From NCBI GenBank assembly GCA_003445095.1, contig DLVS01000534.1:1-18009 (forward strand): a DNA stretch of 18,009 nucleotides, written 5' to 3'. Below are positions 1 through 8,838 of the stretch, in pieces. The stretch comes from Verrucomicrobiales bacterium. GTDB lineage: Bacteria; Verrucomicrobiota; Verrucomicrobiia; Limisphaerales; UBA9464. Positions within the stretch are counted from its first letter, which is position 1, and each line of letters begins with the position of its first letter. The notes below the pieces were generated by a model. That model ran no database searches. It had not been told where the DNA came from and saw only the letters and a program-made list of their open reading frames with translations. Made by a program: the position numbers and the translations under genes.

Positions 1-3000
1 GTGATGATGACATGTGGGTATTTCTCGAGGGTCGTCTGGTCATTGACCTGGGCGGAGTCCACGGCGAGCGGGCAAGTCAACTGCACTTGGACGAGCTTGG
101 GCTCACCAAAGGGCAAATCTATTCGCTAGATTGCTTCTACGCGGAGCGGTACTTGGGAGGGGTCCTTGGCCTGGCGATTGTTCACGACCAGGTCCCGAGC
201 GTCAGCGTCGATTATCAAGGGGCTGTTGCCGCCTTGGATCCCGATAGCCACGTACTCACCTACGAACTGGTGTCAGGTCCGGCAGGGTTAGTTGTTGATC
301 CGCAAACCGGCGACCTGCGCTGGACTGCCAATGGAGTCAACGTTGGGCCACATTCAGTCACAGTCCGAGCCCGCGACGACCGCGGGGGAACTGATGAGCG
401 CTCTTTCGTCATCAACGTTCGAGGGTCGGGGAACGGTACAATCATTGGCGAAGTCCTAAGCGATACGGATGGAGACGATCTACCCGATATTTTCGGCGAA
501 GACGGTTGGGAGGTCTATCTGGATCTTAATCGCAACAGCCGACGAGACATCGGTGAACCGACCGGTACGACCGATTTTCAAGGTTACGTAATAGGCGGAG
601 TGCCATCAGGAACGTATTCGCTTGCGCTGGAAGTGTTGCCCGGATGGTCAGTGGCGGTCCCCTCGACTGGTGCACATGAAATCACTTTAGGAGACGAGGA
701 GCTCATCGAGCGAAGTTTCATTGTGCGCGAAGGGCTGGATCCTGATCCTCACTTTGTCTCAGTTCCCGGACCACAAACGGTTCGGGTGGGTTCTTCCTTC
801 GTGTATCAGCCTATCACCCGCGGCTTTGATTCGGGGACGCTGCGGTACGAGCTGATTTCGCCGCCATTCGGTATGGTCGTTCATACCAACACTGGGTTGC
901 TCGCCTGGCGACCTTCTCGTGACGAGCTGGGTGTTCATGAAGTGATCATTCGCGCGAGCGACGGCGCTGGCCGGTCCGCGATCCAAGCCATATCAGTCAG
1001 CGTCTCCCCGGCCAACAGTGCCCCATTCTTGATTACGTCACTACCCACAACAGCCGTCGTTGATCAATTATACACTCTGCAACTCCAGGCGCAGGACAGC
1101 GAGGGTCATACCGTACATTTCGGGGTGACCAATCCTCCGGTGGGCTTTTCCCTCAATTCTACCAATGGGATTGTCAGTTGGACCCCAATCCTGGCTCAAG
1201 TGGGTCCTCAGGTGATTGATCTTGTCGCCATCGACTCAGAAGGAGACACCTCCAGGAAAGCATTCGAAGTTGAAGTGCGACCGTTGGCGCCCAACTCGCC
1301 GCCACAAATCGTCACCAACCCGCGAATTCAGACGCGTTTCGGTTCTCCGTGGCTTTACGTCGCCAGGGCCATTGATCCGGATGCAAACCCGTTGTCGTTC
1401 GCCCTCGTGTCCGGACCGGAAGGTATGACGCTCACCAACTCTTTAATCGGTCTCGACGGGGCGGTCTTGGAGCCTCCGTTCAACGGAGCGCTTTTTACCT
1501 GGACGCCAAAGTCTGACCAATTGGGTACAAACGAAGTCACCATCGATGTTTCGGACGGTCGTGGGGGAAAAGCGACCCAGACTTTTCAGGTAGTGGTCGG
1601 AAATTCATTCGCCAATTCACCTCCAGCCATCGTTTCCAGCCCTCCAGAGCAGGCAACGGCCGGGCAGACCTATGAGTACGACCTGGTCGGAGTGGATCCG
1701 GACGGAGATGCACTTCAATGGCGGATTGTCATTGGGCCTGACGGCGCTTCGTTAAATCCAGAAACCGGCTCCCTTCGCTGGATTCCCACCCTCGATCAGT
1801 TGGGCACCAACCAATTTGTTGTCGAAGTCAGCGATGGCCTTTTGGGCGCCGATCGCCAGGAGTTTTTTGTCGAAGTCGGCTGCGTCAACCGCCCTCCCAA
1901 CATCGTTTCGACACCACCGGTCGCTGCTGCGAAGGAAGCCACTTACCTTTACGCCGCGCGCGCCAGCGATCCGGACGACGACCTCATTTCCTGGAATCTC
2001 GAACAAGCTCCCTCAGGGATGACGATCGATTCCACCAATGGCCTCCTTCGCTGGGTCGTGCCAGCCGATGCCTTTGGACCTCAACTGGTCCAGTTGAGGG
2101 CTACGGATGGGCGAGGGGGAAGCGACACGCAGTCTTACACTCTTCACGTCACCGACGAAAAAGCGAACCAGCCGCCGGTGATCACTTCGACGCCTCCCCG
2201 CGGCGCGGCATCCGGACAAGCCTATCAGTACGAGCTCGCGGCGACCGATGCCGATGGCGACGTGCTTTCTCTTCAGCTTCTCCAAGCTCCCACGGGAGCC
2301 ACGTTGCTGCCGGGGCCATCTTCGCCAGGACGTGTTTCAGGTACGGTCAGGTGGCTGCCTCCGCATAGTCTGGTGGGTTCGATGGACTTCATTGTCTCGG
2401 CCAAGGACCCGTCCGGAGCGAGCTCGGGGCAACGATTCTCAGTCACGGTGCGAGCCAACGAAGCTCCACGGATCACTTCGACGCCTCGTACGAACGCAAT
2501 TCCGGAAATCTCGTACTACTACGATGTTCGCGCGACTGACCCCGAGCGCGATCCTCTGAGTTACCAGCTCGTCCAAGCGCCAATTGGAATGACGATCGAC
2601 GGTTTTGGGCGAATTCAATGGTTGCCCACTCAAAGCGATCTCGGTGAACACACGGTGTTGATAAAGGTCGGCGACGGTTTTGGCGGCGCCACTCAACAGC
2701 AGTTTTCCGTCACCGTGGTTGCGGACAACATTCCGCCGGTCGTCACTCTTAACTTGATCTCGGGTTTCATCCAAAACGGAGTGTGGACGGGTGATTTAGG
2801 TTCGTCGGTCTCGGTGCAAGTAAAGGCAACCGACAATGTGGGCGTGGTTGAGAGGGTCCTGCGAGTGGGGGACCGAAGCTATCCACTTAACACGTCCGGA
2901 GTCGCAACCATTCCCATCACAACCGGTGGACTCTTCCTGCTCACTGGGGTGGCGCGCGATGCCGCGGGGAATGTGGGCAGCGCCAGTCGCTCGATTCAAT

Positions 3001-6000
3001 TCTATGATCCCAACGCTCCGAACTCGTTACTCGTGAGCATTCTTTCTCCCACCAACGGAGCCGTCATTTCCAAAAAAGTTCCAATCATTGCGACAATTTC
3101 CAATGCGGTTCCCATCGTAAAGTATCAGGTCGATTTCGCGCCGGCTGACCAGGTCAATCTCAACAACATCGCGGAAGGGAATCCAGCCTGGACGACGTTG
3201 AGCGAGGTAACTTTGGATCAGCCGGTGACGTTGTTGCAGGCGGTGACGGTGGCGACCTTTGATCCATTGAGCCTCCTTAACGATTCTTATGTGATTCGTG
3301 TCTATGCCCAAGATGAGGCTGGCCAAGGCTGGTACGAGCCGGTGGTCGTTGGGATCGAAGGGGACCTTAAGTTCGGCGAATTCCGGATCGCTTTCACGGA
3401 TCTGACGATTCCGCTCGCGGGTATCCCGGTTACGGTGTCGCGCGTTTATGACTCACGCGTCGCAAATCGAGTCGGCGACTTTGGCTACGGATGGAGTCTC
3501 GGCCTCCAAGACGCCATGATCCGAGTGGGAACTCCCGAAGGCATTGTCCAGCCTGGCGCCCGCGTTTATCTAACCGGTCCAGACGGCAGGCGAATCGGAT
3601 TCACGACCGACATTCGGGTTACCGGCGGCGCTTGGGTCGTGGCAGCAACTCGGATGTTCTTCCGTCCGGACGCAGGCGTTTTCGATCGTCTGGAGGCCGA
3701 CGGGCTAGACAACGTGTATTTCGGCAGCACGTCGTTGAACGATGTCTTCGATAGCCAGCTGACCCTCGACACCGCTCGCCTGTTTACCCGCGATGGCACT
3801 CGTTACGAGTATTCTCGCACCGAGGGGCTTCAGACCATCACCGACACGAGCGGGAACAGCATTCGTTACACGCGGGACGGCATTTTCCATTACCCCGCCG
3901 GCAGCACGAATTCCGATCAGAGCATCCAGTTTGTTCGCGATGCGCGGGGACGAATCGAGCGGATCATTGATCCCGCGGGGCTTCCACTCCTGTACACCTA
4001 CGATGCCGCGGGCGACCTGCGCGCGTTCACCGATCAAGCCACCAACATCACGCAGTACGCCTACGACTCCGCGCGCGCTCACTTCCTGACCAACATCGTT
4101 GATCCGTTCGGTAAGAATGCGCTGGGGCTAGTTTACGAGAACGGCGTGCTCAAAGAGGTCCGCGACGCGGCTGGGAACCCGATAAAGCAAGATTTCGATG
4201 CCGACGAGAATGTCGGCACGTTCACCGATGGGCGGGGAACGCAGACCATCGTTCACTTCGATGACCGGGGGAATGAAACGGTTCGGATGATTCCCGGCCT
4301 TTCTACTAACTACTTCGCCTACGATCAGAACAACAATCTCATCGGCGCCACCAATGCCAATGGGTACACCACCAACTTCGTGTACGACGCCCGCGGCAAT
4401 GTCACGCGCATCACCGATGCGCTGACTAACATCACCGAGATTGCCTACAACGAGCTGGGCAAGCCTACCGCCGTGACCAATGCGCTCGGGCAGGTGCTGC
4501 GTCTGCAATACAACGCGGCTGGGCAACTCACCGAAGTGATCAACAATCTGGGTTACGTGACGCGGGTTGGGCGCGATTCCCAGGGCCGAGTGACCAATCT
4601 TGTGGATGCGGTGGGGAACACGAACTCGTTTGTGTACGAGGGCGGGTGTTCATGCGGACGGCCAGGAATCGTGTTCAATCCCGATGGCTCGTTCCGTCGT
4701 TATGAGTACGACTCGTTTGGTCGTACCAATCTGGTCGTCAACGAGTTGGGGGCGACGAACCGCTTCAACTACGCCGCGGACGGACGGCTGCTTTGGGTCG
4801 AGGATCCGATGACGAACCGGACGACCTATCACTATGAGGGGCCACGGCTTACGAATATCGAAGATGCTTTGGGCCGAAAGACTCACTTCCTCTACGATGA
4901 CTTCGGCCGCACCAACTTCATCATCACCGCGGAAGGCGGCACCAACGAGTTCCGGTACGATGCCAATGGTAACCGCACCCACGTCATTGACGCGGTCGGC
5001 AACGTCACTCGATTCGTGTACGACGCGGCCAATCGGGTGACCAACCGGATTGATACATTCAACAACACCAACCACTTCGTGCTCGATGCGATGGGCAACC
5101 AGATCGAGACTATTGACCGCAACAAGCGCCGCCGGACGTTTGCCAACGACGCCCTCGGGCGCATGACCAATGAGGTCTGGTGGGAAGGGTCGAACATCAT
5201 CAAGAGCATTGTTTTCTCCTTCAATGAACTCGGGGTACAGACTCTCGCCCTCGACCAGGACGTGGCCCGGTTTGACTACCAGTTCGACGCCTTGAATCGG
5301 TTGGAACGGGTCGTTCAATCGCTGACCGCCGGTCAGTCCGACTTTATCCTCTCTTACACCTACACACCGAACGGGCAGGTGAAGACTGTGACCGACAACC
5401 GGGGAGTGCAGGTCGGCTCGGAGTATGACAATCGAAACACGCTTCGAAGCCGGACCTGGCACGATGTTGGGGAAGAAACCGAGCTTTCCGTTGGCGAGGC
5501 CCGGGTGGACTTTGAATTCGACAAGGCCGGCAACCGTATTCGCACCGAGCGGTATGCCGATCTCCCAGGCACCGACCTAACCGGATTCACCACCAACGCT
5601 TACAACATCGCCGGCATCGTCACCAACATCACCCACCTCGGTCCGACCGGCGAACCATTGGCCCGCTACGACTACCAATTCGACGAGGCTTGGCAAATTC
5701 GCCAATGGACGATCTCGCGTCCGTCTCTAGGCGATGCCCAGTTTTCGACTTTCGGATACGACCGGACCGGACAACTGACGAACGCCTTCAACTCCGCCCA
5801 ACCGAATGAAAACTTCCGGTACGATGCCAATGGCAACCGGGAGGCCGCACAATCCAGCGGTAACTACGTTGTCGGAGGGAACAACCAAATTCTATCCGAC
5901 GGCACCAATAGCTACACCTACGACTTCGAGGGGAATATGGCTTCGCGGTCTAACACCGTGACCGGCGTACTCACGACCTACCAATGGGATCATCGCAACC

Positions 6001-6902
6001 GACTGATGAGCGTGCTGGATGACAACCCCGGCGGCGTGGTGACGCAGACCGTATCGTTCGTTTATGACGCCATGAATCGCCGGTTGGCCAAGACGGTGAC
6101 TGGGCCACAAGGCACGGACAGCGTGCGTTTCCTTTACAACCAGGATGATTCATGGGCCGATCTCGATGGAGCAAACGCCGTCATCGCCCGCTACCTGCAC
6201 GGTGCGAGGATTGACGAACTGCTCGCCCGTCAGCGCGCGAGCGACGGGCGCGGCTGGTATCTTACCGACCATGTCGGCACGATTCGAGACATAGCGGACG
6301 CAACGGGCACTGCGGTAGCGCGCTTTGAGTACACCAGCTTTGGCCAAACGCATTCCGAAAGCAATCCGTTGGCGGCAGATCGGTTCCTGTTCACGGGACG
6401 AGAACTGGACGACGAAACGGGGCTCTATTTTTACCGGGCTCGGTACTACTCACCAGTACTTGGAGTGTTTGCCAGTCAAGACCCAATTGGGTTTGAGAGT
6501 TTAGACTACAATCTGTACCGTTATGCGGTCAATAATCCCTACAGTCTTACTGATCCAACAGGCACCACTTTCATAGAGAGAGTCCTTCTGAGTGCCGCAG
6601 CCGGTGCGCTTGTCGGACTTGTGACCGGCCTTTTCTCTTACGCTGCAGGGGGAACAAACCCGAAAAGATCTGCAGAAATTGCCGCCAAATGCGCAGCGCT
6701 AACATTCCTGTTTGTTGGCACTGCACCTGGTGTCGTACTTGTCGCAGTTGTCTTTGGACCAATATTAAGTGGATTCAATGACTTTATGGACAACCAAGTC
6801 GGCAATGGGGTTACGGCTGTGCTGAAGCAACAATTGCCAGGCTTTCCAGAATGGGTATATGAGTACATAGTGAGCTGTGGACCGGGTGTGTTTGAGCCAT
6901 AA
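1..6902 (+). CDS. Giant RHS/YD-repeat surface protein with fibro-slime and He_PIG-type repeats (5' partial)
   Basis: The reading frame is open to the left edge (codons for Asp-Asp-Asp precede the first Met at nt 12), so the N-terminus is missing. Residues are numbered from that Met. Residues 1-55 are the end of a fibro-slime/PA14-like domain (DDDMWVFLEGRLVIDLGGVHG). Eight Ig/cadherin-like He_PIG-type repeats lie at about 61-137, 247-332, 336-424, 427-528, 535-623, 627-713, 719-812 and 816-900, each ending in a 'G-H-x-V-x-V-x-A-x-D-G-x-G-G' strand. An SdrD B-like domain sits at 143-238. About 1120-1150 is an RHS entry segment (FTDLTIPLAGIPVTVSRVYD); YD repeats run from 1310 to 2130; the RHS core follows (LYFYRARYYSPVLGVFASQDPIGF, then NLYRYAVNNPYSLTDPTG near 2185). 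The last ~110 residues differ: two Gly/Ala-rich hydrophobic stretches and no recognised toxin domain. Family knowledge: RHS proteins wrap a variable C-terminal effector in a beta shell. Export and toxicity here are inference. Confidence 0.93.
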   Translation, partial: DDDMWVFLEGRLVIDLGGVHGERASQLHLDELGLTKGQIYSLDCFYAERYLGGVLGLAIVHDQVPSVSVDYQGAVAALDPDSHVLTYELVSGPAGLVVDPQTGDLRWTANGVNVGPHSVTVRARDDRGGTDERSFVINVRGSGNGTIIGEVLSDTDGDDLPDIFGEDGWEVYLDLNRNSRRDIGEPTGTTDFQGYVIGGVPSGTYSLALEVLPGWSVAVPSTGAHEITLGDEELIERSFIVREGLDPDPHFVSVPGPQTVRVGSSFVYQPITRGFDSGTLRYELISPPFGMVVHTNTGLLAWRPSRDELGVHEVIIRASDGAGRSAIQAISVSVSPANSAPFLITSLPTTAVVDQLYTLQLQAQDSEGHTVHFGVTNPPVGFSLNSTNGIVSWTPILAQVGPQVIDLVAIDSEGDTSRKAFEVEVRPLAPNSPPQIVTNPRIQTRFGSPWLYVARAIDPDANPLSFALVSGPEGMTLTNSLIGLDGAVLEPPFNGALFTWTPKSDQLGTNEVTIDVSDGRGGKATQTFQVVVGNSFANSPPAIVSSPPEQATAGQTYEYDLVGVDPDGDALQWRIVIGPDGASLNPETGSLRWIPTLDQLGTNQFVVEVSDGLLGADRQEFFVEVGCVNRPPNIVSTPPVAAAKEATYLYAARASDPDDDLISWNLEQAPSGMTIDSTNGLLRWVVPADAFGPQLVQLRATDGRGGSDTQSYTLHVTDEKANQPPVITSTPPRGAASGQAYQYELAATDADGDVLSLQLLQAPTGATLLPGPSSPGRVSGTVRWLPPHSLVGSMDFIVSAKDPSGASSGQRFSVTVRANEAPRITSTPRTNAIPEISYYYDVRATDPERDPLSYQLVQAPIGMTIDGFGRIQWLPTQSDLGEHTVLIKVGDGFGGATQQQFSVTVVADNIPPVVTLNLISGFIQNGVWTGDLGSSVSVQVKATDNVGVVERVLRVGDRSYPLNTSGVATIPITTGGLFLLTGVARDAAGNVGSASRSIQFYDPNAPNSLLVSILSPTNGAVISKKVPIIATISNAVPIVKYQVDFAPADQVNLNNIAEGNPAWTTLSEVTLDQPVTLLQAVTVATFDPLSLLNDSYVIRVYAQDEAGQGWYEPVVVGIEGDLKFGEFRIAFTDLTIPLAGIPVTVSRVYDSRVANRVGDFGYGWSLGLQDAMIRVGTPEGIVQPGARVYLTGPDGRRIGFTTDIRVTGGAWVVAATRMFFRPDAGVFDRLEADGLDNVYFGSTSLNDVFDSQLTLDTARLFTRDGTRYEYSRTEGLQTITDTSGNSIRYTRDGIFHYPAGSTNSDQSIQFVRDARGRIERIIDPAGLPLLYTYDAAGDLRAFTDQATNITQYAYDSARAHFLTNIVDPFGKNALGLVYENGVLKEVRDAAGNPIKQDFDADENVGTFTDGRGTQTIVHFDDRGNETVRMIPGLSTNYFAYDQNNNLIGATNANGYTTNFVYDARGNVTRITDALTNITEIAYNELGKPTAVTNALGQVLRLQYNAAGQLTEVINNLGYVTRVGRDSQGRVTNLVDAVGNTNSFVYEGGCSCGRPGIVFNPDGSFRRYEYDSFGRTNLVVNELGATNRFNYAADGRLLWVEDPMTNRTTYHYEGPRLTNIEDALGRKTHFLYDDFGRTNFIITAEGGTNEFRYDANGNRTHVIDAVGNVTRFVYDAANRVTNRIDTFNNTNHFVLDAMGNQIETIDRNKRRRTFANDALGRMTNEVWWEGSNIIKSIVFSFNELGVQTLALDQDVARFDYQFDALNRLERVVQSLTAGQSDFILSYTYTPNGQVKTVTDNRGVQVGSEYDNRNTLRSRTWHDVGEETELSVGEARVDFEFDKAGNRIRTERYADLPGTDLTGFTTNAYNIAGIVTNITHLGPTGEPLARYDYQFDEAWQIRQWTISRPSLGDAQFSTFGYDRTGQLTNAFNSAQPNENFRYDANGNREAAQSSGNYVVGGNNQILSDGTNSYTYDFEGNMASRSNTVTGVLTTYQWDHRNRLMSVLDDNPGGVVTQTVSFVYDAMNRRLAKTVTGPQGTDSVRFLYNQDDSWADLDGANAVIARYLHGARIDELLARQRASDGRGWYLTDHVGTIRDIADATGTAVARFEYTSFGQTHSESNPLAADRFLFTGRELDDETGLYFYRARYYSPVLGVFASQDPIGFESLDYNLYRYAVNNPYSLTDPTGTTFIERVLLSAAAGALVGLVTGLFSYAAGGTNPKRSAEIAAKCAALTFLFVGTAPGVVLVAVVFGPILSGFNDFMDNQVGNGVTAVLKQQLPGFPEWVYEYIVSCGPGVFEP

Positions 6903-7048
6903 GTCACTCAGCTAGATCGTAAAAAGCAGAAAGGCGCACCACATCCCGTGTGCATCTTGCGAAGCGAATAATAATCACGCCTTACAGTAACTAGGCTTAT
7001 CGCTCGCTATCATAGACACCTGAGCACGCTTCTTGCCATGCCGCATTG

Positions 7049-7366
7049 TCAGCGATTCGTGCGACGTTCTGCTGGGGCGATGTCAAAAGAAACACCGCAG
7101 GCTGGGCAATGTGTAAACTTAGCCGGAAACCTTTTTCTTACTATATCAGCAATAGACATAAATTCAAGAGGACTGCTCAACCTGTGAGCACATGCCGGGC
7201 ATTTCATATGCACGATAAAAAGCAGACCGGCTAGTATTAGAAATGCTCCAATCGCGGCAATTATGCGAAGAGCAATCTGCTCCATGTCAGACACAATGTG
7301 TGATGCGTTAATGATTGCAATAAACGCGGCAAACAGCAAACCGATTAGTATTAAATGAATACTCAT
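7049..7366 (-). CDS. Small membrane protein with two CPAC zinc-ribbon knuckles
   Basis: About 105 residues from the ATG at 7366; an in-frame ATG at 7405 would give 118. The N-terminus has two hydrophobic spans (IHLILIGLLFAAFIAII and IALRIIAAIGAFLILAGLLFIV), followed by a cytoplasmic-looking tail with two Cys-Pro-Ala-Cys knuckles (MKCPACAHRL and THCPACGVSF), a treble-clef or zinc-ribbon pattern that should bind one zinc. I favour 7366 because the first span then begins directly after the Met, and because the promoter-like element at 7412-7440 would leave the 7405 ATG almost leaderless. Neither start has a good Shine-Dalgarno. The gene is convergent to the RHS gene in an AT-richer stretch. An immunity role for the RHS tail is conceivable, but immunity genes usually follow on the same strand. 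No family recognised; function unknown. Confidence 0.6.
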   Translation of the reverse strand: MSIHLILIGLLFAAFIAIINASHIVSDMEQIALRIIAAIGAFLILAGLLFIVHMKCPACAHRLSSPLEFMSIADIVRKRFPAKFTHCPACGVSFDIAPAERRTNR

Positions 7367-7411
7367 GGCGACACGCGAATTTAGTATGCTGCGGGCACTA
7401 TGCATATAAAC

Positions 7412-7440
7412 ATATTATCACAATTGAAGTCGAATGGCAA
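7412..7440 (-). promoter_or_regulatory. Sigma-70-like promoter for the zinc-ribbon membrane protein
   Basis: On the minus strand, TTGCCA (7440-7435) is followed after 15 nt by GATAAT (7419-7414) with an upstream TG (extended -10, TGTGATAAT), or after 17 nt by TAATAT. It lies in a locally AT-rich patch just upstream of the membrane protein gene. Seen by eye from consensus match only. Confidence 0.4.
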
Positions 7441-7564
7441 TATTGTCATGACTAGTACATGGCGTAGTTGATATGCGGGCGGCACCTTAGCCGCTGTGAA
7501 GCATGAAGGTGAACTATGGTAGAGTCCCGAGAAAAAGGCGGTCCCATAGGCTGTAACAAAAAAG

Positions 7565-7629
7565 ACGGAGCGCAATGATATCCCAGCCCCAACCTCGAAA
7601 CCGCACCGTTCCAGCAGGTGAGTAAGGAG
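7565..7629 (-). pseudogene. Decayed fragment of an Mrr-like nuclease gene
   Basis: This stretch matches part of the intact Mrr-like gene downstream. 7565-7590 aligns to 8011-8036 (about 20 of 26 bases) and 7589-7628 to about 8059-8098 (about 28 of 40), with about 22 nt of the intact gene missing between the blocks. On the minus strand it encodes THLLERCGFEVG, like AHMLERRGFQVE of the intact protein; in another frame GWDIIALRS resembles GRDIIAIRS, so the missing segment breaks the frame. The surrounding 7406-7731 stretch holds this fragment, a promoter-like element and one copy of a direct repeat; I see no intact gene there. Most likely the remnant of a second, diverged Mrr-type gene. Confidence 0.5.
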
Positions 7630-7640
7630 GCAACAGGGAC

Positions 7641-7666
7641 AGATCTACATATTCGACAGTTGTGCT
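7641..7666 (+). repeat. Left copy of imperfect direct repeat flanking the defence block
   Basis: AGATCT followed by ACATATTCGACAGTTGTGCT. The right copy (12712-12738) reads AGATCTT then ACGTATTCGACAATTGCGCT. The 20-nt parts differ at three positions, all transitions, and the AGATCT parts match with a one-base length difference. Both copies have the same orientation. They could be att-like ends of a mobile island or remnants of the same gene 3' end; no integrase was seen. Confidence 0.4.
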
Positions 7667-7731
7667 CGATAACAGGACGGCCGCGGCCATTCGAAATGGG
7701 AAGCGACTCGATCACTGCTCGGCGCCGAACG

Positions 7732-8784
7732 TTAGCATTCTTGGTCGACCGATGTCTGAAGGAGATTCTGGTCCCTTTCCTGGAGCCATTTGACGAGCCG
7801 AGGAAAATCTTTGGGATCTAATTTTCTGGGGTGCCTCCGAAGAAATACCATTGCGTCCCCCGTGAAATAAGAGGTGGTCGCCACAATTCCCTGGGTTGCT
7901 CCCTCATCCATCACCACGCCATAAAGACGTTGAACGATGTCGATCCCGACTTTGTTTTCGGGATGATACCGTTTGCACTCGATCAACAACTTTACCGGTT
8001 TCGTCCGAGAACGGATGGCGATGATATCTCGGCCCTTGTCTCTGGTTGGCAACGTCAATTCGACCTGAAAACCCCGCCGTTCCAACATGTGAGCGATGAA
8101 TTCCTCGAAATGGCGAGGGGCAAGCGCATACAGGCTCTGTGGATTTCGGAGCAAATAGTCCGCAAGATCACGGGAGAAGGCCGTGACAATTTGGACCCCG
8201 CTGTCCCCCAGCAGAAGCAATTCTCGGGTGAAGTCCGAATGCGTCGCGAAAAACTCAGTTGGCACCGGGCTGTTGTCGGTCCACGCCTGCTGACGCGCGG
8301 CTCGATGAAGCGTCTGAACGTCCCTCAGTATCGCGCGCTGCGTGCTCGCCAACCGGGCACCTCCGAATGTGAGCACGACCGCCCTTACCGCGTCCCGTTT
8401 GGCTTCGTCTTCCTCCGGCCGGCCGGCCGCGCTGATCACCCAGTCGGCGGCGGAGATCGATTCCGCCCCAAATCCGGGTTGTTGGAATGCCAGGATCGAC
8501 TTGTTACCGCGCCTCTCCGCCGCAATGATCGATCGACGGGCGTCAGTCACGATCTCCCGCGTTGGAGCCGAGGCGGCCGCAGCGCAGGTTTCGGCCGCAC
8601 GGATCAACGACAATCGCCGAAACAATTCTGGGCTTTGACTGCTTCGGGTGAGATAACCGGAAGGAAACCCGGTCATAATTTGTGGTTCTCTAAGGCAACT
8701 CCGAGCGGCCAGCGCCACCAATCCCCAGCGCGGGAAATACTCCAACTTCGTGCCAAATTGGTTGAGAGTGGAGAGGGGCAGCAT
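7732..8784 (-). CDS. Mrr-family restriction endonuclease-like protein
   Basis: 350 residues. The C-terminal half is an Mrr_cat-type PD-(D/E)xK nuclease: a helix with Glu227/Glu228 (PRHFEEFIAHMLERRGF), Asp253 in KGRDIIA, and Glu269-Cys-Lys271 in LLIECKRY give the D...ExK metal site, followed by VQRLYGVVMDEGATQGIVATTSYFT, typical of the fold. Such enzymes cut DNA, often modified or foreign. The N-terminal ~200 residues are a helical region I do not recognise, probably for target binding or sensing. The gene lies 54 nt after the E2 gene on the same strand and may share the CBASS transcript. The ATG at 8784 lacks a clear ribosome binding site; an in-frame ATG at 8676 (Met37) is an alternative. 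It could be a second CBASS effector or an independent type IV-like restriction gene. Confidence 0.85.
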   Translation of the reverse strand: MLPLSTLNQFGTKLEYFPRWGLVALAARSCLREPQIMTGFPSGYLTRSSQSPELFRRLSLIRAAETCAAAASAPTREIVTDARRSIIAAERRGNKSILAFQQPGFGAESISAADWVISAAGRPEEDEAKRDAVRAVVLTFGGARLASTQRAILRDVQTLHRAARQQAWTDNSPVPTEFFATHSDFTRELLLLGDSGVQIVTAFSRDLADYLLRNPQSLYALAPRHFEEFIAHMLERRGFQVELTLPTRDKGRDIIAIRSRTKPVKLLIECKRYHPENKVGIDIVQRLYGVVMDEGATQGIVATTSYFTGDAMVFLRRHPRKLDPKDFPRLVKWLQERDQNLLQTSVDQEC

Positions 8785-8838
8785 GGCTGATGACGGGAGC
8801 TTAAAGTGTATTCCTGGTTAGTCCGTCTCGAAGGGCAT

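Noticed and set aside
190..2720. Tandem DNA repeats in the RHS gene as a CRISPR-like or mobile array
   Set aside because: The repeats are at protein level (Ig/He_PIG-type domains of ~90 residues) with diverged DNA, not short identical repeats with spacers.
4650..5462. 270-codon minus-strand open frame
   Set aside because: Shadow of the YD-repeat region; valine/glycine-rich periodicity is the reverse of the RHS repeats.
6937..6958. Possible terminator hairpin after the RHS gene
   Set aside because: GCGCAC and GTGTGC pair only with a wobble, and no T-tract follows.
7046..7234. Plus-strand 62-codon frame as RHS immunity gene
   Set aside because: It is antisense to the CPAC-CPAC membrane protein and has no hydrophobic or conserved pattern.
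7679..7688. GGCCGCGGCC palindrome
   Set aside because: No loop or tract, and such GC palindromes are common by chance in GC-rich DNA.
7831..8790. 319-codon plus-strand open frame
   Set aside because: It lies antisense to the Mrr-like gene, whose catalytic motifs are clear; the plus-strand product has no coherent fold or motif.
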